Shown: positions 19,679 to 31,328, counted from the stretch's first letter. The stretch: DNA of 64,000 nucleotides from Prorocentrum cordatum (GCA_963575745.1 CAUYUJ010019893.1:283589-347588); one strand, 5' to 3'. A program made the numbers and translations. The notes: generated from the letters alone by a model not told the origin.

Positions 19679-20033
19679 GTTCGCATGCCCGAGGGCTCTC
19701 GCTGGCCGCTGCTGGATCCGCCCCGCCCGCGGACACCGAGTACCGAGTGGACCGTGGTGGACCTCTCGGCCGGCTGGGGGCGGGTCGGGGAGGTAATTAC
19801 TCACGATCGGCGAGGGCGGCCTGGTGCTGGGAGGCGCTGGCGGCCTGCACGAGGTGCTCGGGAAGGACGGCGCTGGCTGGACCGAGGTGCTGGCCATGTC
19901 GGCGCGCGAGCGGGAGGCCTTCCGCGAGCGGGCGCGCCGCCGTGCCCTTCCTCTGCCCGAGGCAGGGGGCGCGGTCGGCGAGGCCGAGGTGGCGGCCGGC
20001 ACCCGCCTTCCATTGGATGACTTGCCGCGGTGA
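19679..20033 (+). CDS. Candidate last two exons of an unknown protein, split by a 22-bp gap
   Basis: The acceptor CTTTTTGTTCCCCTAG ends at 19678. Exon 19679-19792 encodes VRMPEGSRWPLLDPP through TEWTVVDLSAGWGRVGE, 38 codons in phase 0, mostly G/C at third positions. At 19793 a GTAATTAC start, unlike the GC-rich exon, runs 22 bases to GGCGAG. The second part, 19815-20033, continues in phase 0: GGLVLGGAGGLHEVLGK, SAREREAFRERARRR, ending RLPLDDLPR and TGA. Reading straight through would change frame, so either a 22-bp intron or a frameshift separates the two. The protein is not recognised. It ends charged and probably disordered. Confidence 0.5.
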
Positions 20034-20319
20034 CGATGCGGGAGTGCGCCGAGCCCCCGCCCGTTCACCGGGATATCTACGACTGCGCGCTGAAGGCTGT
20101 GCGCAGCTGGTAGGCACGCTTGCGCTCACTCTCCCAGGAAGGAGCCGTTTTTTTTTTTCCCCCCAACCATCCTGTGGCGTTGGGTCCTCGTTTTGAAGAG
20201 ACAGCGCCCCGCGTCTCCTCTCCTCTCCTCCTCCTCATCCCCCTCCTCCTCCCCCTCCATCCTCCCATCCGCCTCGTCACCTCCCTGCGTTTCACCCGCA
20301 CAGGACAGCGTTTCGGGCC

Positions 20320-21900
20320 CGATAGGGAGCTCCACCGAAGGCTCCAGCGGCGCAGGCCGCATGCGTTGCCGCCACCGCAGCGCTTCGTGGCCCGATAGGG
20401 AGCTCCACCGAAGGCTCCAGTGGCACAAGCCGCGCGCATCAACGCCACCCGGGACAGCACTTCGCGGCCCCATCGGGAGCTCCACCGAAGGCTCCAGTGG
20501 CACAAGCCGCATGCGTCACCGCCACCCAGAACAGCGCTTCGTGGCCCCATAGGGAGGTCCACCGAAGGCTCCAGTGGCGAAGGCCGCATGCGTTGCCGCA
20601 TCCCAGGACGGCGCTTCGCGGCCCCATAGGGAGTTCCACCTCAGGCTCCAGTGGCACAGGCCGCGTGCGTCAAAGCCACCCAGGAGGCCGCTTTGTGGCC
20701 CCAGAGGGAGCGCCACCGAAGGCTCCAGTGGCACAGGCCGCATGCGTTGCCGCCACCCAGGGCAGCGTTTCGTGGGTCCATAAGGAGCTCCACAGAAGGC
20801 TCCATCGTCGCAGGCCGCATGCGTCTACGCTGCGCAGGACGGCGCTTCGTGGCCCGATAGGGAGCTCCACCGAAGGCTCCAGTGGCACAAGCCGCGCGCG
20901 TCAACGCCACCCGGGACAGCACTTCGCGGCCCCATAGGGAGCTAGGCTCCAGTGGCACAGGCCGCATGCGTTGCCGCCACCCAGAACAGCGCTTCGTGGC
21001 CCAATAGGGAGCTCCACATAAGGCTCCAGTGGCACAGGCCGCATGCGTCAACGCCACCCAAGAGGCCGCGTTGTGGCCCCATATGTAGCTCAGCCGAAGG
21101 CTCCAGTGGCGCAGGCCGCATGCGTCACCGCCGTCCAGGACATCGCTTCGCGGCCCTATATGGAGCTCCACCTCAGGCTCCAGTGGCACAGGCCGCATGC
21201 GCCCATGCCGCCCACGTAGGCGCACCCCTCACACGGTTCGTGGCCCCATAGGGAGTTCCACCGAAGGCTCCAGTGGCACAGGCCGCATGCGGCCCCCCTA
21301 CCCAGGGCAGCGCTTCGCGGCCCCATGGGGAGCTCCACCGAAGGCTCCAGTGGCGCAGGCCACATGCGCCTCCCCACCCAGGACAGCGCTTCGTGGCCCC
21401 ATCGGGAGCTCCACCGAAGTCCACAATGGCACCGATCGTATGCGTTTCCCCCACCCTTGAAAGCGCTTCGCCCCGCATAGGGAGCCCCACCGAAGGCTCC
21501 AGTGGCGCAGGCCGCATTCGTCTACGCTTCGCAGGACAGCGCTTCGTGGCCACGTTGGGAGCTCCACCGAAGGCCCCAATGGCACCGATTGCATGCGTTT
21601 CCCCCGCCCAGGAAAACGTTTCGGGCCTCGTTGGGAGCTCCACCGAAGGCGGCAGTGGCGCAGTTCGCATGCGTCTCCCCCACCCATGAATACGTTTCGT
21701 GGCCCCGTAAGGAGCTCCAGCGAAGGTCCCAATGGTGCAGTACGCGTGCGCCCCCCCCCACCCAGGACAGCGTTTCATGGTCCCATAGGGAGCTCAACCG
21801 AAGGTCCCAGTGCCGGTGTCCACATGCGTCCGCGCCACCGATTTCGGCGCACCCCTCGCACGCTTCGTGGCCCCAGAGGGAGCTCCACCGAACGCGGTAC
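20320..21900. repeat. 77-bp satellite, about 20 copies
   Basis: The unit starts GGGAGCTCCACCGAAGGCTC, continues with CAGTGGCACAGGCCGCATGCG and ends CGCTTCGTGGCCCCATA. Copies differ by substitutions and by a few deletions (for example near 20935); the last copies drift towards AATGGCACCGAT. Because the unit is not a multiple of 3, open frames run across it on both strands but are not protein-like. Confidence 0.92.
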
Positions 21901-22124
21901 GTAGCTGCATGTTGTTGGGTCGTTCGTGGGGCTATGTTTTGTGGTGTTGTCTTTTTTCAAAAGTATGTATATTTTACCTAACAGCTCTTGCTGATTGGTT
22001 TCTAGTGGTCTCAAAAGAGAGCATCATGATTCCTCAGGGGGGTCTGGGCGGGACCCGGAGAGGCTGCCGCCGAAGCCGAAATCGCTTGGGACATCCTCGC
22101 AAAATCGCTCTTGGTGCTCCCAGA

Positions 22125-22440
22125 ACTCCATTCCCGGGCCACATTTTGGATGCCCGGAGCCAACTGTAGGCCACTTCGTGCTCTTCGACTTCCCAGAACT
22201 CCATTCCCGGGCCACATTTTGGATGCCCGGAGCCAACTGTAGGCCACTTCGTGCTCTTCGAGTTCCCAGAACTCCATTCCCGGGCCACATTTTGGATGCC
22301 CGGAGCCAACTGTAGGCCACTTCGTGCTCTTCAAGTTCCCAGAACTCCATTCCTGGGCATGATTTTGAATGCCCGGAGCCAACTGTAGGCCACTTCGTGT
22401 TCTTCTAGTTCCCAGAACTCCATTCCTGGGCCACATTTTG
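22125..22440. repeat. 73-bp tandem repeat, about 4.3 copies
   Basis: Unit ACTCCATTCCCGGGCCACAT...CTTCGTGCTCTTCGACTTCC with starts at 22125, 22198, 22271 and so on. The same unit forms the array at 48300-48780. Confidence 0.92.
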
Positions 22441-22443
22441 AAT

Positions 22444-22775
22444 GCTGAGGCAAGCTGATGCTGCGGCCGAGGCAGGCTGAGGCTGAGGCAGGCTGAGGCT
22501 GAGGCCGAGGCTGAAGGCAGACTGAGGCTGAGGCTGAAGCAGACTGAGGCTGAGGCTGAGGCAGGCTGAGGCTGAGGCTGAGCAGGCTGATGCTGAGGCA
22601 GGCTGAGGCTGAGGCTGAGGCTGATGCAGGCTGAGGCTGAGGCAGGCTGAGGCTGAGGCCGAGGCTGAAGGCAGACTGAGGCTGAGGCTGAAGCAGGCTG
22701 AGGCTGAGGCTGAGGCAGGCTGAGGCTGAGGCAGGCTGAGGCTGAGGCTGAGGCAGGCTGAGGCTGAGGCTGTGA
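22444..22775. repeat. CTGAGG / CAGGCTGAGG hexamer-based array
   Basis: Imperfect tandem copies of CTGAGG with periodic CAGG and CGAGG insertions. On the minus strand it would read as Leu/Ser/Pro/Gln-rich low complexity. Confidence 0.92.
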
Positions 22776-22912
22776 CTGCGACTGCCGTTGCCGCTGCGAC
22801 TGTCATCGCGAATGCGACTACGACTGCGAGAACAGCAGAATTCTACAACTGGATTTTCATTTGAATCTTCAGGGGAATGCTTTCAGATATGCTTCTACAC
22901 ATCGCTGTTAGG

Positions 22913-24828
22913 TTGCTTTGCCGGGATAATTTTTCTCTCTGTCTCTATGTGTTTCTCTTTCTGTGGGGCTCCGCCGCTTCCTCCCTCCTCTTCTCTGCCT
23001 AATTCAAGCTTCGCGCGGCCCGCTTAGCTTCGACCGGAAGAGGTGCGCTTTCTCGACCCGCGGATCAAAAGAGTGTTTTTCTTTCTGTATTTCTCTCTCC
23101 CTCTCTCTCCTTCATTACTCCGCGCCGTTGCACCGCCTGTCAGGCGCAACGCATTATGCGGTCTCTTTGTTCTTTGCGCTGGCGACTTGGACCAGCGCGT
23201 CTTAGTGTGGGCCTAAGCGCGGCGCGTGCCCGCGTCGTGCAGGGCCCATTTCGCGGCGCGGGTTGCGCCCTCGATGCTCGGCAAAGCGCTTTGCAGCCCG
23301 CCGTTAGGGAGGCGGCGCCTGTCGTTCCAGGGACTCGGCAGGGCGGGCGGCGCCAGGCAGGCCCACCGAGGACCGGCGTCGGGCGACGCCCGCGCGCTGG
23401 ATTCGCAATCCGGGTCGCGGCTTCCGCAGCATACGTCGGACGTGGCGCGAGCGGGGGCCTTTCCTCGCAGACTTTTCTCGCGCGGTCGCGTATCTCGTCG
23501 CCAGCCACGCCGATGCGGCGCTCAATTCGGAGGGCGTTCTTCTGCTCCACGGTGGCGGCGCCTTTTCTGCTGCGTTTGCGCCGACGGCCTAGGCAGCGGC
23601 CCGGGAGGCGAACGTCCCTGGGGGGCACGGGCGTCGGAGCTGTCTCGGCGGGTTCGGCCTGGCCCGCGCGGGGGCGTGACGCGCTTTGCCCGAGCATCGG
23701 CGACGCGAAACTTTGCGGCAAGGCCGCCCGGGCGGGGGGGCGACTCCACGCTCTTTGGGGCAATCGCCGTCCGTTCCAGAGGCGCGACGCCCGCTCCAGG
23801 ATCGCCCCCGTCTTGCGGCGCCACGCCGACAAGCGGGCCGCGCACCAGGAAGCGGGCCTTTCGAGAGACAGCTGGGAGGAGCGGAGCCACCGCCGGAAAT
23901 CTCCGCGCTGGGCGTCTCCGTGCTCAAATTTGCTCACGCGGGCGGCTTCGTGTTCATGTTGCCGTTTCGTTTGTTATCTCTTTCAATTTTTCTTTCGGCC
24001 GTGTTCGTGCTAAACGGTCTGTTCCGGCCGGTTCCATTTGAATGTTTGTTCCCGGGTGGTTCTGTTTCCGCGCTCGATCGGTGGGGCGGCGCAGCGTTCA
24101 AATTGCCGGTTTTGCCGCGCCCGCGTTTAAACGCGTTGCTGTTCGAGGCGGTGTCGTGCTCAATGTGCCGCTTCCGCCGTCCCCGTGACCAAATTGTTCG
24201 TTCGGGCCGCTGCGCTGTGCTCCAATAGTTGTCGGGTCGGCCGCGTCCGCGCTTCGTGACAAAACTCCCGTTGTTTAGTGTCGCAGGTGTTTTGAAACGC
24301 GTGCGCGTGTGTGCGTGTTCAGCCAAATTCGATCTCGGCTTCGTTTTCGGTTGTCTGAGAGGCAAGCGCGTGTTGCTGGACCCCAAACAGTTAAAAACGC
24401 AAGCGCTTCATATGTTCGAGCAATGTTTAAGCCGTTCCCGTGGATTGGCCAACGAAGGGCCAGACACGATCTTTTCCATCGCTCCCTCGTTTATATATAA
24501 TATTTTATATAATATAGAAGAATATCGCACGTATGCGGCTTAGTAGGCCTATGTTTATTTGTTTTATCATACGAAGACATCCTGGGAGTTGCCACCAGAC
24601 ATCCCCTCCCCATCCTTTTCCTATCCTTCTCCGCCCCTCTGTCCCCCCCGCCCCCCCCCCCCGCCTGCCCGCCCCTCTGCGATTCTCCACCACTCACCCA
24701 CCCCACCCCACCAACGGGAACATCCCTCCCGACCCCCCCCCCACCCAACCCCCCCCCCATGCCCCCACCCGTTTTGCCCGCCCCCCCCGCCGTCCCACCG
24801 CCTGACGCGTCTGCCCTGCTTTGGCCAG
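22913..24828. other. No gene recognised; long open frames of uncertain meaning
   Basis: 23140-24040 is GC-rich and open for 260-285 codons on both strands; codon third positions show no clear preference for one frame, and the Arg-rich products match nothing I know. 23940-24480 is less GC-rich, with many TTCG and GTTC words. 24598-24800 is a C-rich tract leading to a splice-acceptor-like TTTGGCCAG at 24828. Confidence 0.5.
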
Positions 24829-25101
24829 GGCAGGGGGCCACACAGCGACCCGACGCCCCAGCGATGCGGCCCCATGCGCTGTCGGGCACGGCGGCGCTTC
24901 GCGGGGCGGTCCCCCCCGCCATGCTGGCAAACCCACGCGCCGCCAGTGGTCCAACGCACGCTGGTTGGCCTCCTCCCTTCGCGCGCGCGGGAGGTGCCAG
25001 GCAGTGGCGGCGTCACCCTGCTGCGGCTGGTGGAAGCCACGCCGCGCTCGGAGCTCGGGGCCGCTTTTCGCTTGGATGGGGGGGGAGTTCGAGGCGCATA
25101 A
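24829..25101 (+). CDS. Candidate last exon, unknown protein
   Basis: A 200-base C/T-rich tract ends in TTTGGCCAG at 24828. The frame starting at 24829 in phase 0 runs 90 codons to TAA at 25101. Its second half (VVQRTLVGLLPSRAREVPG, GGVTLLRLVEATPRSELG, AAFRLDGGGVRGA) looks protein-like with many G/C third positions; the first half is Arg/Pro-rich and less convincing. Other frames are also open, so this is tentative. Confidence 0.35.
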   Translation, partial: GRGPHSDPTPQRCGPMRCRARRRFAGRSPPPCWQTHAPPVVQRTLVGLLPSRAREVPGSGGVTLLRLVEATPRSELGAAFRLDGGGVRGA

Positions 25102-28100
25102 CAATAAGGAGGAGGGGTGGGCAAGAACAGGAGTAGGAAGAGGAGGAGGAGGAGAAGGAGGAGGAGGAGGAGAAGGAGGACAAGGAACGGGAAAAGGATG
25201 AGGAGGAGGCAGAGGAGGAGGAGCAGCAGCAGGAACAGGAGGAGAAGGAGGAGGAGGAGGAGGGGAAGGAGGGCGGAAGGAGGAGGAAAAGGAGGAGGAA
25301 GAGGAGGAGGAGGGTGGAGGAGGACGAGGACGAGGAGGAGGAGGAGGAAAAAGGAGGCAGGAGGAAGAGGACGGAGACGACGGTGAGGAGGATGAGGTGG
25401 AGGCCTCCAAGGCCTCGGGGAGTTTTCAGGGGGCCTCCCAGGAGACTGGAGGAGGGGGCCTTCTGAGTGTCCCCAGGGTCTCTGGAGAAGGCCTTCTTGT
25501 GGAGAGTTCCTGGAGGAGTCTCCTGGGCCTTCTTGTCGACGACGTTGACGACGCCGCCAGCGAGCCGACGACGGCGGCGACGACGACGAAGACGATGATC
25601 GGGCCGAGAGGTCTCCGGGCGCCCCTCAGAGGATCAGGAAGGGCCAGAGACGTCCGAAACCCTTGAGCCTCGGTTATCGGCGGCGGCGATGCCGGTCGGG
25701 AATTGGTCAGCCGTACTGTGAGAAACACATTCTCCAAAGCGTTCCAGAACGCTCTCAGAGCGTTCTGGGCTCTCTGAAGCCAGCCACGGCGCCCGATGCA
25801 TCCTCCCGATGTTCATTCTCACCCGAAGTTGTCCTCATGCTGCATGCTGCCTTCGTTGCAAGAAGGTGGAGCGCAGCCCGCTGACAGCCCCTACTCTGAG
25901 ACGGAGCCGGGGGCCATTGAGCGAGAAGGGGGGGAGTAGCAGGGCCAGTCCGTGTGAGGCTTGGTGGGGGGTCGAGGCCAGCGGTGCTCGATCCTCGATC
26001 CTGGATCCTCGCTTCTCCATGCTGGCAGCGGCGATGCTCGATCGGCACCAGTCCTCGCCCCTCCATTCTCGGTCGCTCCTCCACTGGTATATCTTCGGTC
26101 CTGGCAGCGGCGATCCTCAATCCTCTCTCGCCCCCGCGCCTCCATCACCGATCGCCAGCAGCGGCGGAGCCAGCGGGGAGGGGGGTCGAGCCCAGGCCGC
26201 TGCCCCGCGATGGAGGCCTGCTGCGCCCCAGAGGTCCCCCCGCGTGCCGCCACCGATGTCTGGTTGGCAGCTGCTGTCGCGGGGATGAAGAGGATGATGC
26301 CGGAGGCGGAGGCGGAAGAGCAGGAGGAGGAGGAGGAGCAGTGGGAGACAGCAGAGAGGAGGAGCAGGACGAGTGGGATGATACAGGAGGAGGAGGCGGA
26401 GGAGGAGGAGGAGGAGATGGAGCAAAAGGAGGAGGCGAAGGAGGAGGAGGAGGAGGAAGAGGAGGAGGCGAGGGACGAGGAGGAAGAAGAGGAGGATGAG
26501 AAAAAGAGTGGTTCGTTGGCGCCACCCGCCTCTGCCCGAATCGGTTCCGCGCGCGCTGCCTTCAGGACTTTCTCGCTCCCTAATGCTGCTTGCTGGCCCG
26601 CCTCTGTCCTTTGACTCTCTTTCTGCAGCAGGGGGAGGACGAAAAGGAGATGGGAGCAGGAGGTGTGGGAGGGAGGGAGGGGCACTGAGAGGAAGATCGA
26701 GACGGATCGAGTCACTTGGGCGCCTTGGGCCGTTGCGAGCCCCCCTTGCGAACTGAGTACGTGGGCTCCCGGGGACCATGGCCGAGCGCCTCCTTCTAGG
26801 GACCTTCTTCTTGGAGATGCCGGGATCTCGGCAGTGGCCTCTGGAGGGCCCTGGGCAGGGAGGGCGGAGAAGAAGGAGGGAGGGAGGCAAGAAGGGGAAT
26901 GGGGGGGGGGAGGGGGGAGGAGGGAGAGCCAGGAAGGGGAAGGAGGAGAGAGGAGGGGGGAGAGAGGGGACGGTGGGATGCTAGGGAGGAGGAGGGGAGG
27001 AAGGGGAGGACGGGGAGGAGATGGAGGGATCGACAGGGAGGAGGAGGAGGAGGAGGAGGAGGGGGAGGAGGAGGAGGAGGAGGAGGTGGAGGAGAGGGAG
27101 GAGGAGGAGGAGGAGGAGGAGGAGGAGGAGGAGCAGGAGGAGGAGGAGGAGGAGGAGGAGCAGCAGGAAGAGGAGGAAGAGGAATAAGAGGAGGGGGTCG
27201 TGCATAATGTGTTCCAGAGGGGTAGTCATCCGACGTGCGGGCATTGCCAAGGGTTCCGCCGGTGAGAAGCCACACCGCTGCCCGCGATGCCACGCCGCAT
27301 TGCGTCCCTCGTACTTCCTATCGATCGTGGCCCTCGTACCTCAGCTCCTTCGCCCAGCCGCATAACCCAAGCAGGGGGCTGGAGATAGGAGATGAGGAGG
27401 AGGCGGCGGAGGAGGAGGAGAAGGGGGATCAGCAGGGGGAGGAACGGAGAGAGGAGAAAGGCGGAGGAGATCGAGGACACGGAGGAGGAGGACCATTTAA
27501 AACCGAGGGCGCACCAACGATGTGGCAGTGCATGTTCCCTCCACGTTTAGGAAGATGAACGCAAGAGGCTTGGCTTCAATGTTTGCCCAACGTCACAAGC
27601 AGTGGAGGGTAGGAGGAGGCGGACAAAGGGAAGGAGGGATGTGCCAGAAGGGGAAGGGAGAGGAGGTGGAGGAGGACGAGGAGGAACAGTAGGACTATTA
27701 ACGCAACAAGCTTGGCCTTGCTGCTTGCCCATCTTCAGCAGCAGTGAAAGAGGTGAAAAAGCAGGAGGAGACGGACGAGGAGGAGAAGGACGAGGAGGAA
27801 GAGGTGGAGCAAGGGAAGGAGGGATGCGGCAAAAAGGGAGGGGAGGGGAGCAAAAGGAGGACGAGGAGGATCATCAGGAACATCGAGCGCAACATGCTTG
27901 GCATTAGTGTCTGCCCATCGTCTAACGCAGAACAAGGTGGAAGAAATGTAAGAGGATGGAGGAGGAGGAAGAAGAAGAGGATGCGAAAAAAAGGAAAGAA
28001 GAGGGAGAGGAGGCGGCAGATGGGAAAGGGAGAGGAGGAAGAACATGAGAAAATGAGGAGGAGGAGGAGGAGGAGGAGGAGGAGGAGGAGGAGGAGGAGG

Positions 28101-28442
28101 AGGAGGAGGAGGGGGGGAGGAGCGAGAAGAGGATGATGAGGAGGAGGAGGAAACGAGGGATGAGGAGGCGGCGGCGGAGGAGGAGGAGGAGGAAAAGGAG
28201 GAGGAAAAGGAAGCGGTGGAGGAGAAGGAGACGAGGAAGAGGTGGTGGAGGAGGAGGAGGAGGAGGAGAAGACGAGGACGAGCAGGAGTAGGAGGTACAG
28301 GAGGCGGAGGAGCAGGAGGAGCAGGAGGAGGATGAGGAGGAGAGGATGAGGATGATGAGAAGGCGCAGAAGAAGAGGAGGAGGAGGAGGAGGAGGAAAGG
28401 AGGAGGAGGAAAGGAGGAGGAGGAGGAGGAGGAGGAGGAGGA
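25102..28442. repeat. Purine-rich intronic or intergenic region with GGA arrays
   Basis: Plus-strand GGA/GAG arrays lie at about 25115-25395, 26285-26510, 26850-27185, 27395-27490, 27600-27860 and 27950-28440. Between them are a degenerate CTCCTGGGGGCC minisatellite (25400-25530), ATCCTCGATCCTGGATCC words (25980-26050) and unique GC-rich DNA without a convincing gene. The Glu/Arg/Gly-rich and Ser/Pro/Leu-rich frames here are compositional. Confidence 0.8.
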
Positions 28443-28590
28443 ACCCCCTCCCCGGTGGGCCGTGCGACGCCCGCCGCGAGGGGCCTGCGGAAGGCCCGCC
28501 AACGCTCGCGGCCGAGTTGCGCGCGGCGGTGCCCGAGCGCACGCCAGAGCCGCAGTCGCCAGAGGCGCCCGTGTCAGGGGAGTGCGGGCG
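28443..28590 (+). CDS. Weak exon candidate between GGA arrays
   Basis: An island of normal complexity between two purine arrays. One frame (GPCDARREGPAEGPPTLAAE, then LRAAVPERTPEPQSPEAP) has moderately G/C-biased third positions, and GT follows at GTGTCA near 28575. There is no good acceptor and no recognisable domain. It could be an N-terminal exon of the kinase gene at 31.2 kb; this is a guess from position and strand only. Confidence 0.22.
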
Positions 28591-30779
28591 GAGGAGAAGG
28601 AGGAGGATGAGGAGGAGGAGGAGGACGAGGAGGAAGACGAGGACCAGAATGACGAGGAGGGGGAGGAGGAGGAGGAGGAGGAGGAGAAGGAGGAGAGGGA
28701 GGAGGAGTGGGGGAAGGCAACGTCTGACAGATCTTCTTGCCCTCAGGACCCAGGACCCATGAAGACGGGGAGAAGAAAGGGGAGGAGGGGGAGGAGAAGG
28801 GGGAGGGGGAGGAGGGGGGGATGAGGAGGGGCATCCTCCTCTTTCTTCTCTGTCTCGCCCCTCATCAATCTCATCCTTTTCCTCTTCCCCCATGGTGGAG
28901 GAGAAGGGGGAGGTGAGGAGCAGCAGCCGTGGATGATGATGATGATGATGAGGAGGAGGAGGAGGAGGAGGAGGAGGAGGAGGAGGAGGAGCAGGAGGGC
29001 TCCTTCATCGGGACTGAGGGTAGGAGAGTTGCATCGATGGGGGGGGGCGAGGTGGGGATAACTGCCGTGGGGGGCAGGGGGCCGAGGGTCGAGACGAAGG
29101 AGGAGAAGGAGGAGAAGGAGAAGGAAAAGGACTGGGATCTGAATCACCTCCATCGCCCCCTTGCTGACCAGGTGGGCGCATACTCTACGCCTTGGCAGGC
29201 CTCTTAAGACTGCCCCTTTTGACTCACTATGCCTGGCCTGTTCTGTGCCGCGCCACCGAGCTTGAGTTGCTTAACATGATTTTGGTGTTCTTCGTTCCTC
29301 ACGGACGCTGCCAGCCTCGATGCTTAAAGACTGGTCAGCGTAAAACCACACATTTGGCCTCGCGCGTACCCAGGAGGCATCACCAGGGGTGTCGACCAGA
29401 GGAGGAGGACGAGGAAGAGCAGGAGCAGCTGGAGGAGGTGGAAGAGGAGGAGGAGGAGGAGGAACTTGGCCGTGGGACGTGTTCGCATGTTTTCTGTCTT
29501 CGATGGTTTGCATGCCCCAGGCTGGTTTCCATCGGCTGCGCCTCCTTTCTGGGCGCCCGGACCACAAATTTCCGCCTGAGGCCGGATTTGTGACGCAGTG
29601 TGAGCAGTTCTGACGGCAGGTGTGTGCGTATGTGTTTGTGTATGTGTGTGAATCAAGTTTCGGCCTCTGAGGTATCTGGCCGGGCACCGTGGCTCGTCAG
29701 ATATGGTTCGGACAAGAAGCTTGTCCTCAGAATGTGGTCTAGGGGGCCACGTTGTGAAAACATCGCGGCGCCAGATGCCTGGGAAGGGGTGAGTACGGCA
29801 GGTTCGCGTCGTGCCGACCAGCGGCGACCACACCGCGTGCGTTTAAGGTTGAACGCCGCCCGTCGTTGACCGATCCCGCGTTCGCGAAACGCCCCTATCG
29901 TTCAAGTTTGAACGATCCCCGCGGTGTCAGGAACCGACGACGCCGGGGTCGACACGACGCGAATTTGCCGCACTTAGCTCACAGGGGGAGCATCAGCCCC
30001 CAGTCGCCCATGGCTCTCGCCGATGGGGGCCCCAGGGCCCCAACTTTCAAGCCGAACGAAAAGGGGAGATAGGGAAAGGGGCGGTTACAAAATCTGCTGC
30101 GTGCAGCTGGTTTCGGCCCCGCCGCCGGGCCCATTCCTCGATACCTGGGCGCCTCCCGGCGCCGGGAGGCGCTGGGAAAATCAGCTACGTGAGCTGATTC
30201 TCTACCCTACCCTTTGCTATCCCCCCCTTTCGTTCCCCCCGAAGCCTGCCCCTGAACGTGCAGCGTTACAAAATATCACAAAGCTTGGTGCTGATCTGCT
30301 GGCGAGGCATCGCCGATTTCAATCAAGTGAGCGGCTGTTCTTTCCTGAGCCAGTCCGCCCGCTCGTCGCATCTCGGACACTCAGGGGGGAAAAAAGGCGG
30401 ACGAAGGCCGAGGGCACGGATGGGGCGGAGCGGGGATAAGGATGGAGGTGGACTGATTCGGACGGAGGATGGTGGGAGCAGAGGAGAGGAGGAGGAAGAA
30501 GATGAGAAAGAGGAGGCAGAGGGATGCGGATGAGAAGGACGATTGGGATGGACGGAGGAGTAGGAGGAGGAGGAGGAGGAGAAGGAGGAGGAGGAGGAGG
30601 CGGCGGATGAGGACGAAGACGAGGAGGGTGGTAAGAAGGATGGTGAAAGGAGGAAGGAGGACGAGGATCAGGAGGAAGGGACGGTTCGCGGGTCGCCGCA
30701 GTTGGTGAGCAAAGCCTTCGATGTTTTGACCCCCCCTACCCGCATGTGTTGCTGTGTGGGGGTTGGTCGTCACCAGCTT
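28591..30779. other. Repeat-rich stretch without a recognised gene
   Basis: GGA arrays at about 28600-28830, 28945-29005, 29095-29130, 29400-29465 and 30475-30690; a GAT run at 28931-28950; a TGTGTG stretch near 29620-29650; and a MITE at 29796-29970. No host-like exon was seen. Confidence 0.6.
29796..29970. mobile_element. MITE with CGGCAGGTTCGCGTCGTG ends, copy 1
   Basis: The left end CGGCAGGTTCGCGTCGTGCC and the right end, GTCGACACGACGCGAATTTG, form inverted repeats of about 22 bp. The body includes CGTTCGCGAAACG and GTTCAAGTTTGAACG palindromes. Copies at 33832-34023 and, interrupted, at 40317-40676. Confidence 0.75.
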
Positions 30780-31190
30780 CTGCCTCTTGCTCATGCTCGT
30801 CCTCCTCACCCTCTCCGTGTTGCCTCTGCTTTTCTTCTCGCCTCCTCCTCATTCCCCTCCCCCCATCTTCTTCTTATCCCCCTATCGCCCATCGTCCTCG
30901 TCCTTATTCTCGTCGGCCCCACCTCCTCCTCCTCCTCCTCCTCCTCCTCCTCCTCCTCCTCCTCCTCCTCCTCCTCCTCCTCCCCCTCCTCCCCCTCTCC
31001 CCAATTTCTGTGCTTCTCGTCCCATATCCTCGTGTTCTGACCTCCCCCCATCCATCCTTCCTCCCCCCCTCGGTCCTCCTCTTCCTCCTCCCCCCTCTCC
31101 TCCATCCCCCTCGTCCTCCCAACCCTCCCTCCCCCCCCTCTCCCTCGTGACCCCCGAGGAGCATCATAGGAATGCCTCCTCCCTCCCTCC
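30780..31190. repeat. 400-bp polypyrimidine tract upstream of the kinase exon
   Basis: Almost pure C/T on the plus strand with a perfect TCC run at about 30922-30985. It directly precedes the acceptor of the kinase exon at 31224, while a 220-bp GGA tract follows that exon. Confidence 0.85.
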
Positions 31191-31223
31191 TCCCTCCCTC
31201 TCCCCCTCTGCCGCGCCCGCCAG

Positions 31224-31328
31224 CCCCGCCGCTTCGAGCACCACTTCCGCCTGCTCGGGGAGTACCCCGTCGGCCGCGGCGGATTCAGCAGCGTCTGGCG
31301 CTGCCGAGCGCACCGCGGCGGCGCGGAG
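31224..31328 (+). CDS. Protein kinase, exon with the glycine-rich loop
   Basis: First recognised exon of a protein kinase (ATP-dependent phosphotransferase acting on Ser/Thr or Tyr of unknown targets). After the acceptor GCCCGCCAG at 31223 the phase-0 frame reads PRRFEHHFRLLGEYPVGRGG then FSSVWRCRAHRGGAE. GRGGFSSV is the nucleotide-binding loop GxGxFxxV, and the preceding Leu-Gly-Glu-Tyr is strand beta-1. All third positions are G or C. GT is absent at the end; a GC donor after GAG at 31328 keeps phase 0 and lets the frame join smoothly to LVAKRID at 46643. Catalytic-loop exons are not in the window. Kinase family cannot be set from this piece; no start codon was found. Confidence 0.7.

Larger units (their letters stand above)
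21977..22912. mobile_element. Inverted-repeat-bounded element carrying satellites, copy 1
   Basis: It is bounded by CCTAACAGC (21977-21985) and GCTGTTAGG (22904-22912). Inside are, in order, a unique part, 73-bp tandem repeats (22125-22440), a GAGGCTGAGGCAGGCT-type array (22444-22770) and a 150-bp unique tail with TGCGACTGCCGTTGCCGCTG. The second copy, 48277-50675, has the same order and ends, with longer arrays. A non-autonomous DNA element is the simplest reading. Confidence 0.75.

Noticed and set aside
20036-20113. Short frame MRECAEPPPVHRDIYDCALK after the stop at 20033
   Set aside because: Only 25 codons and no splice evidence; it may be a continuation by another tiny intron, but this is too speculative to call.
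20320-22440. Regularly spaced repeats resembling a CRISPR array
   Set aside because: The 77-bp and 73-bp units are directly tandem without unique spacers, and the DNA is eukaryotic.
23140-24040. 265-285-codon open frames on both strands
   Set aside because: Both strands are open, the products are Arg/Pro/Ala-rich, and no frame shows a consistent third-position bias; likely a composition effect.
26117-28893. Long Leu-, Ser/Pro-, Glu- or Arg-rich frames
   Set aside because: They are translations of GGA/TCC arrays.
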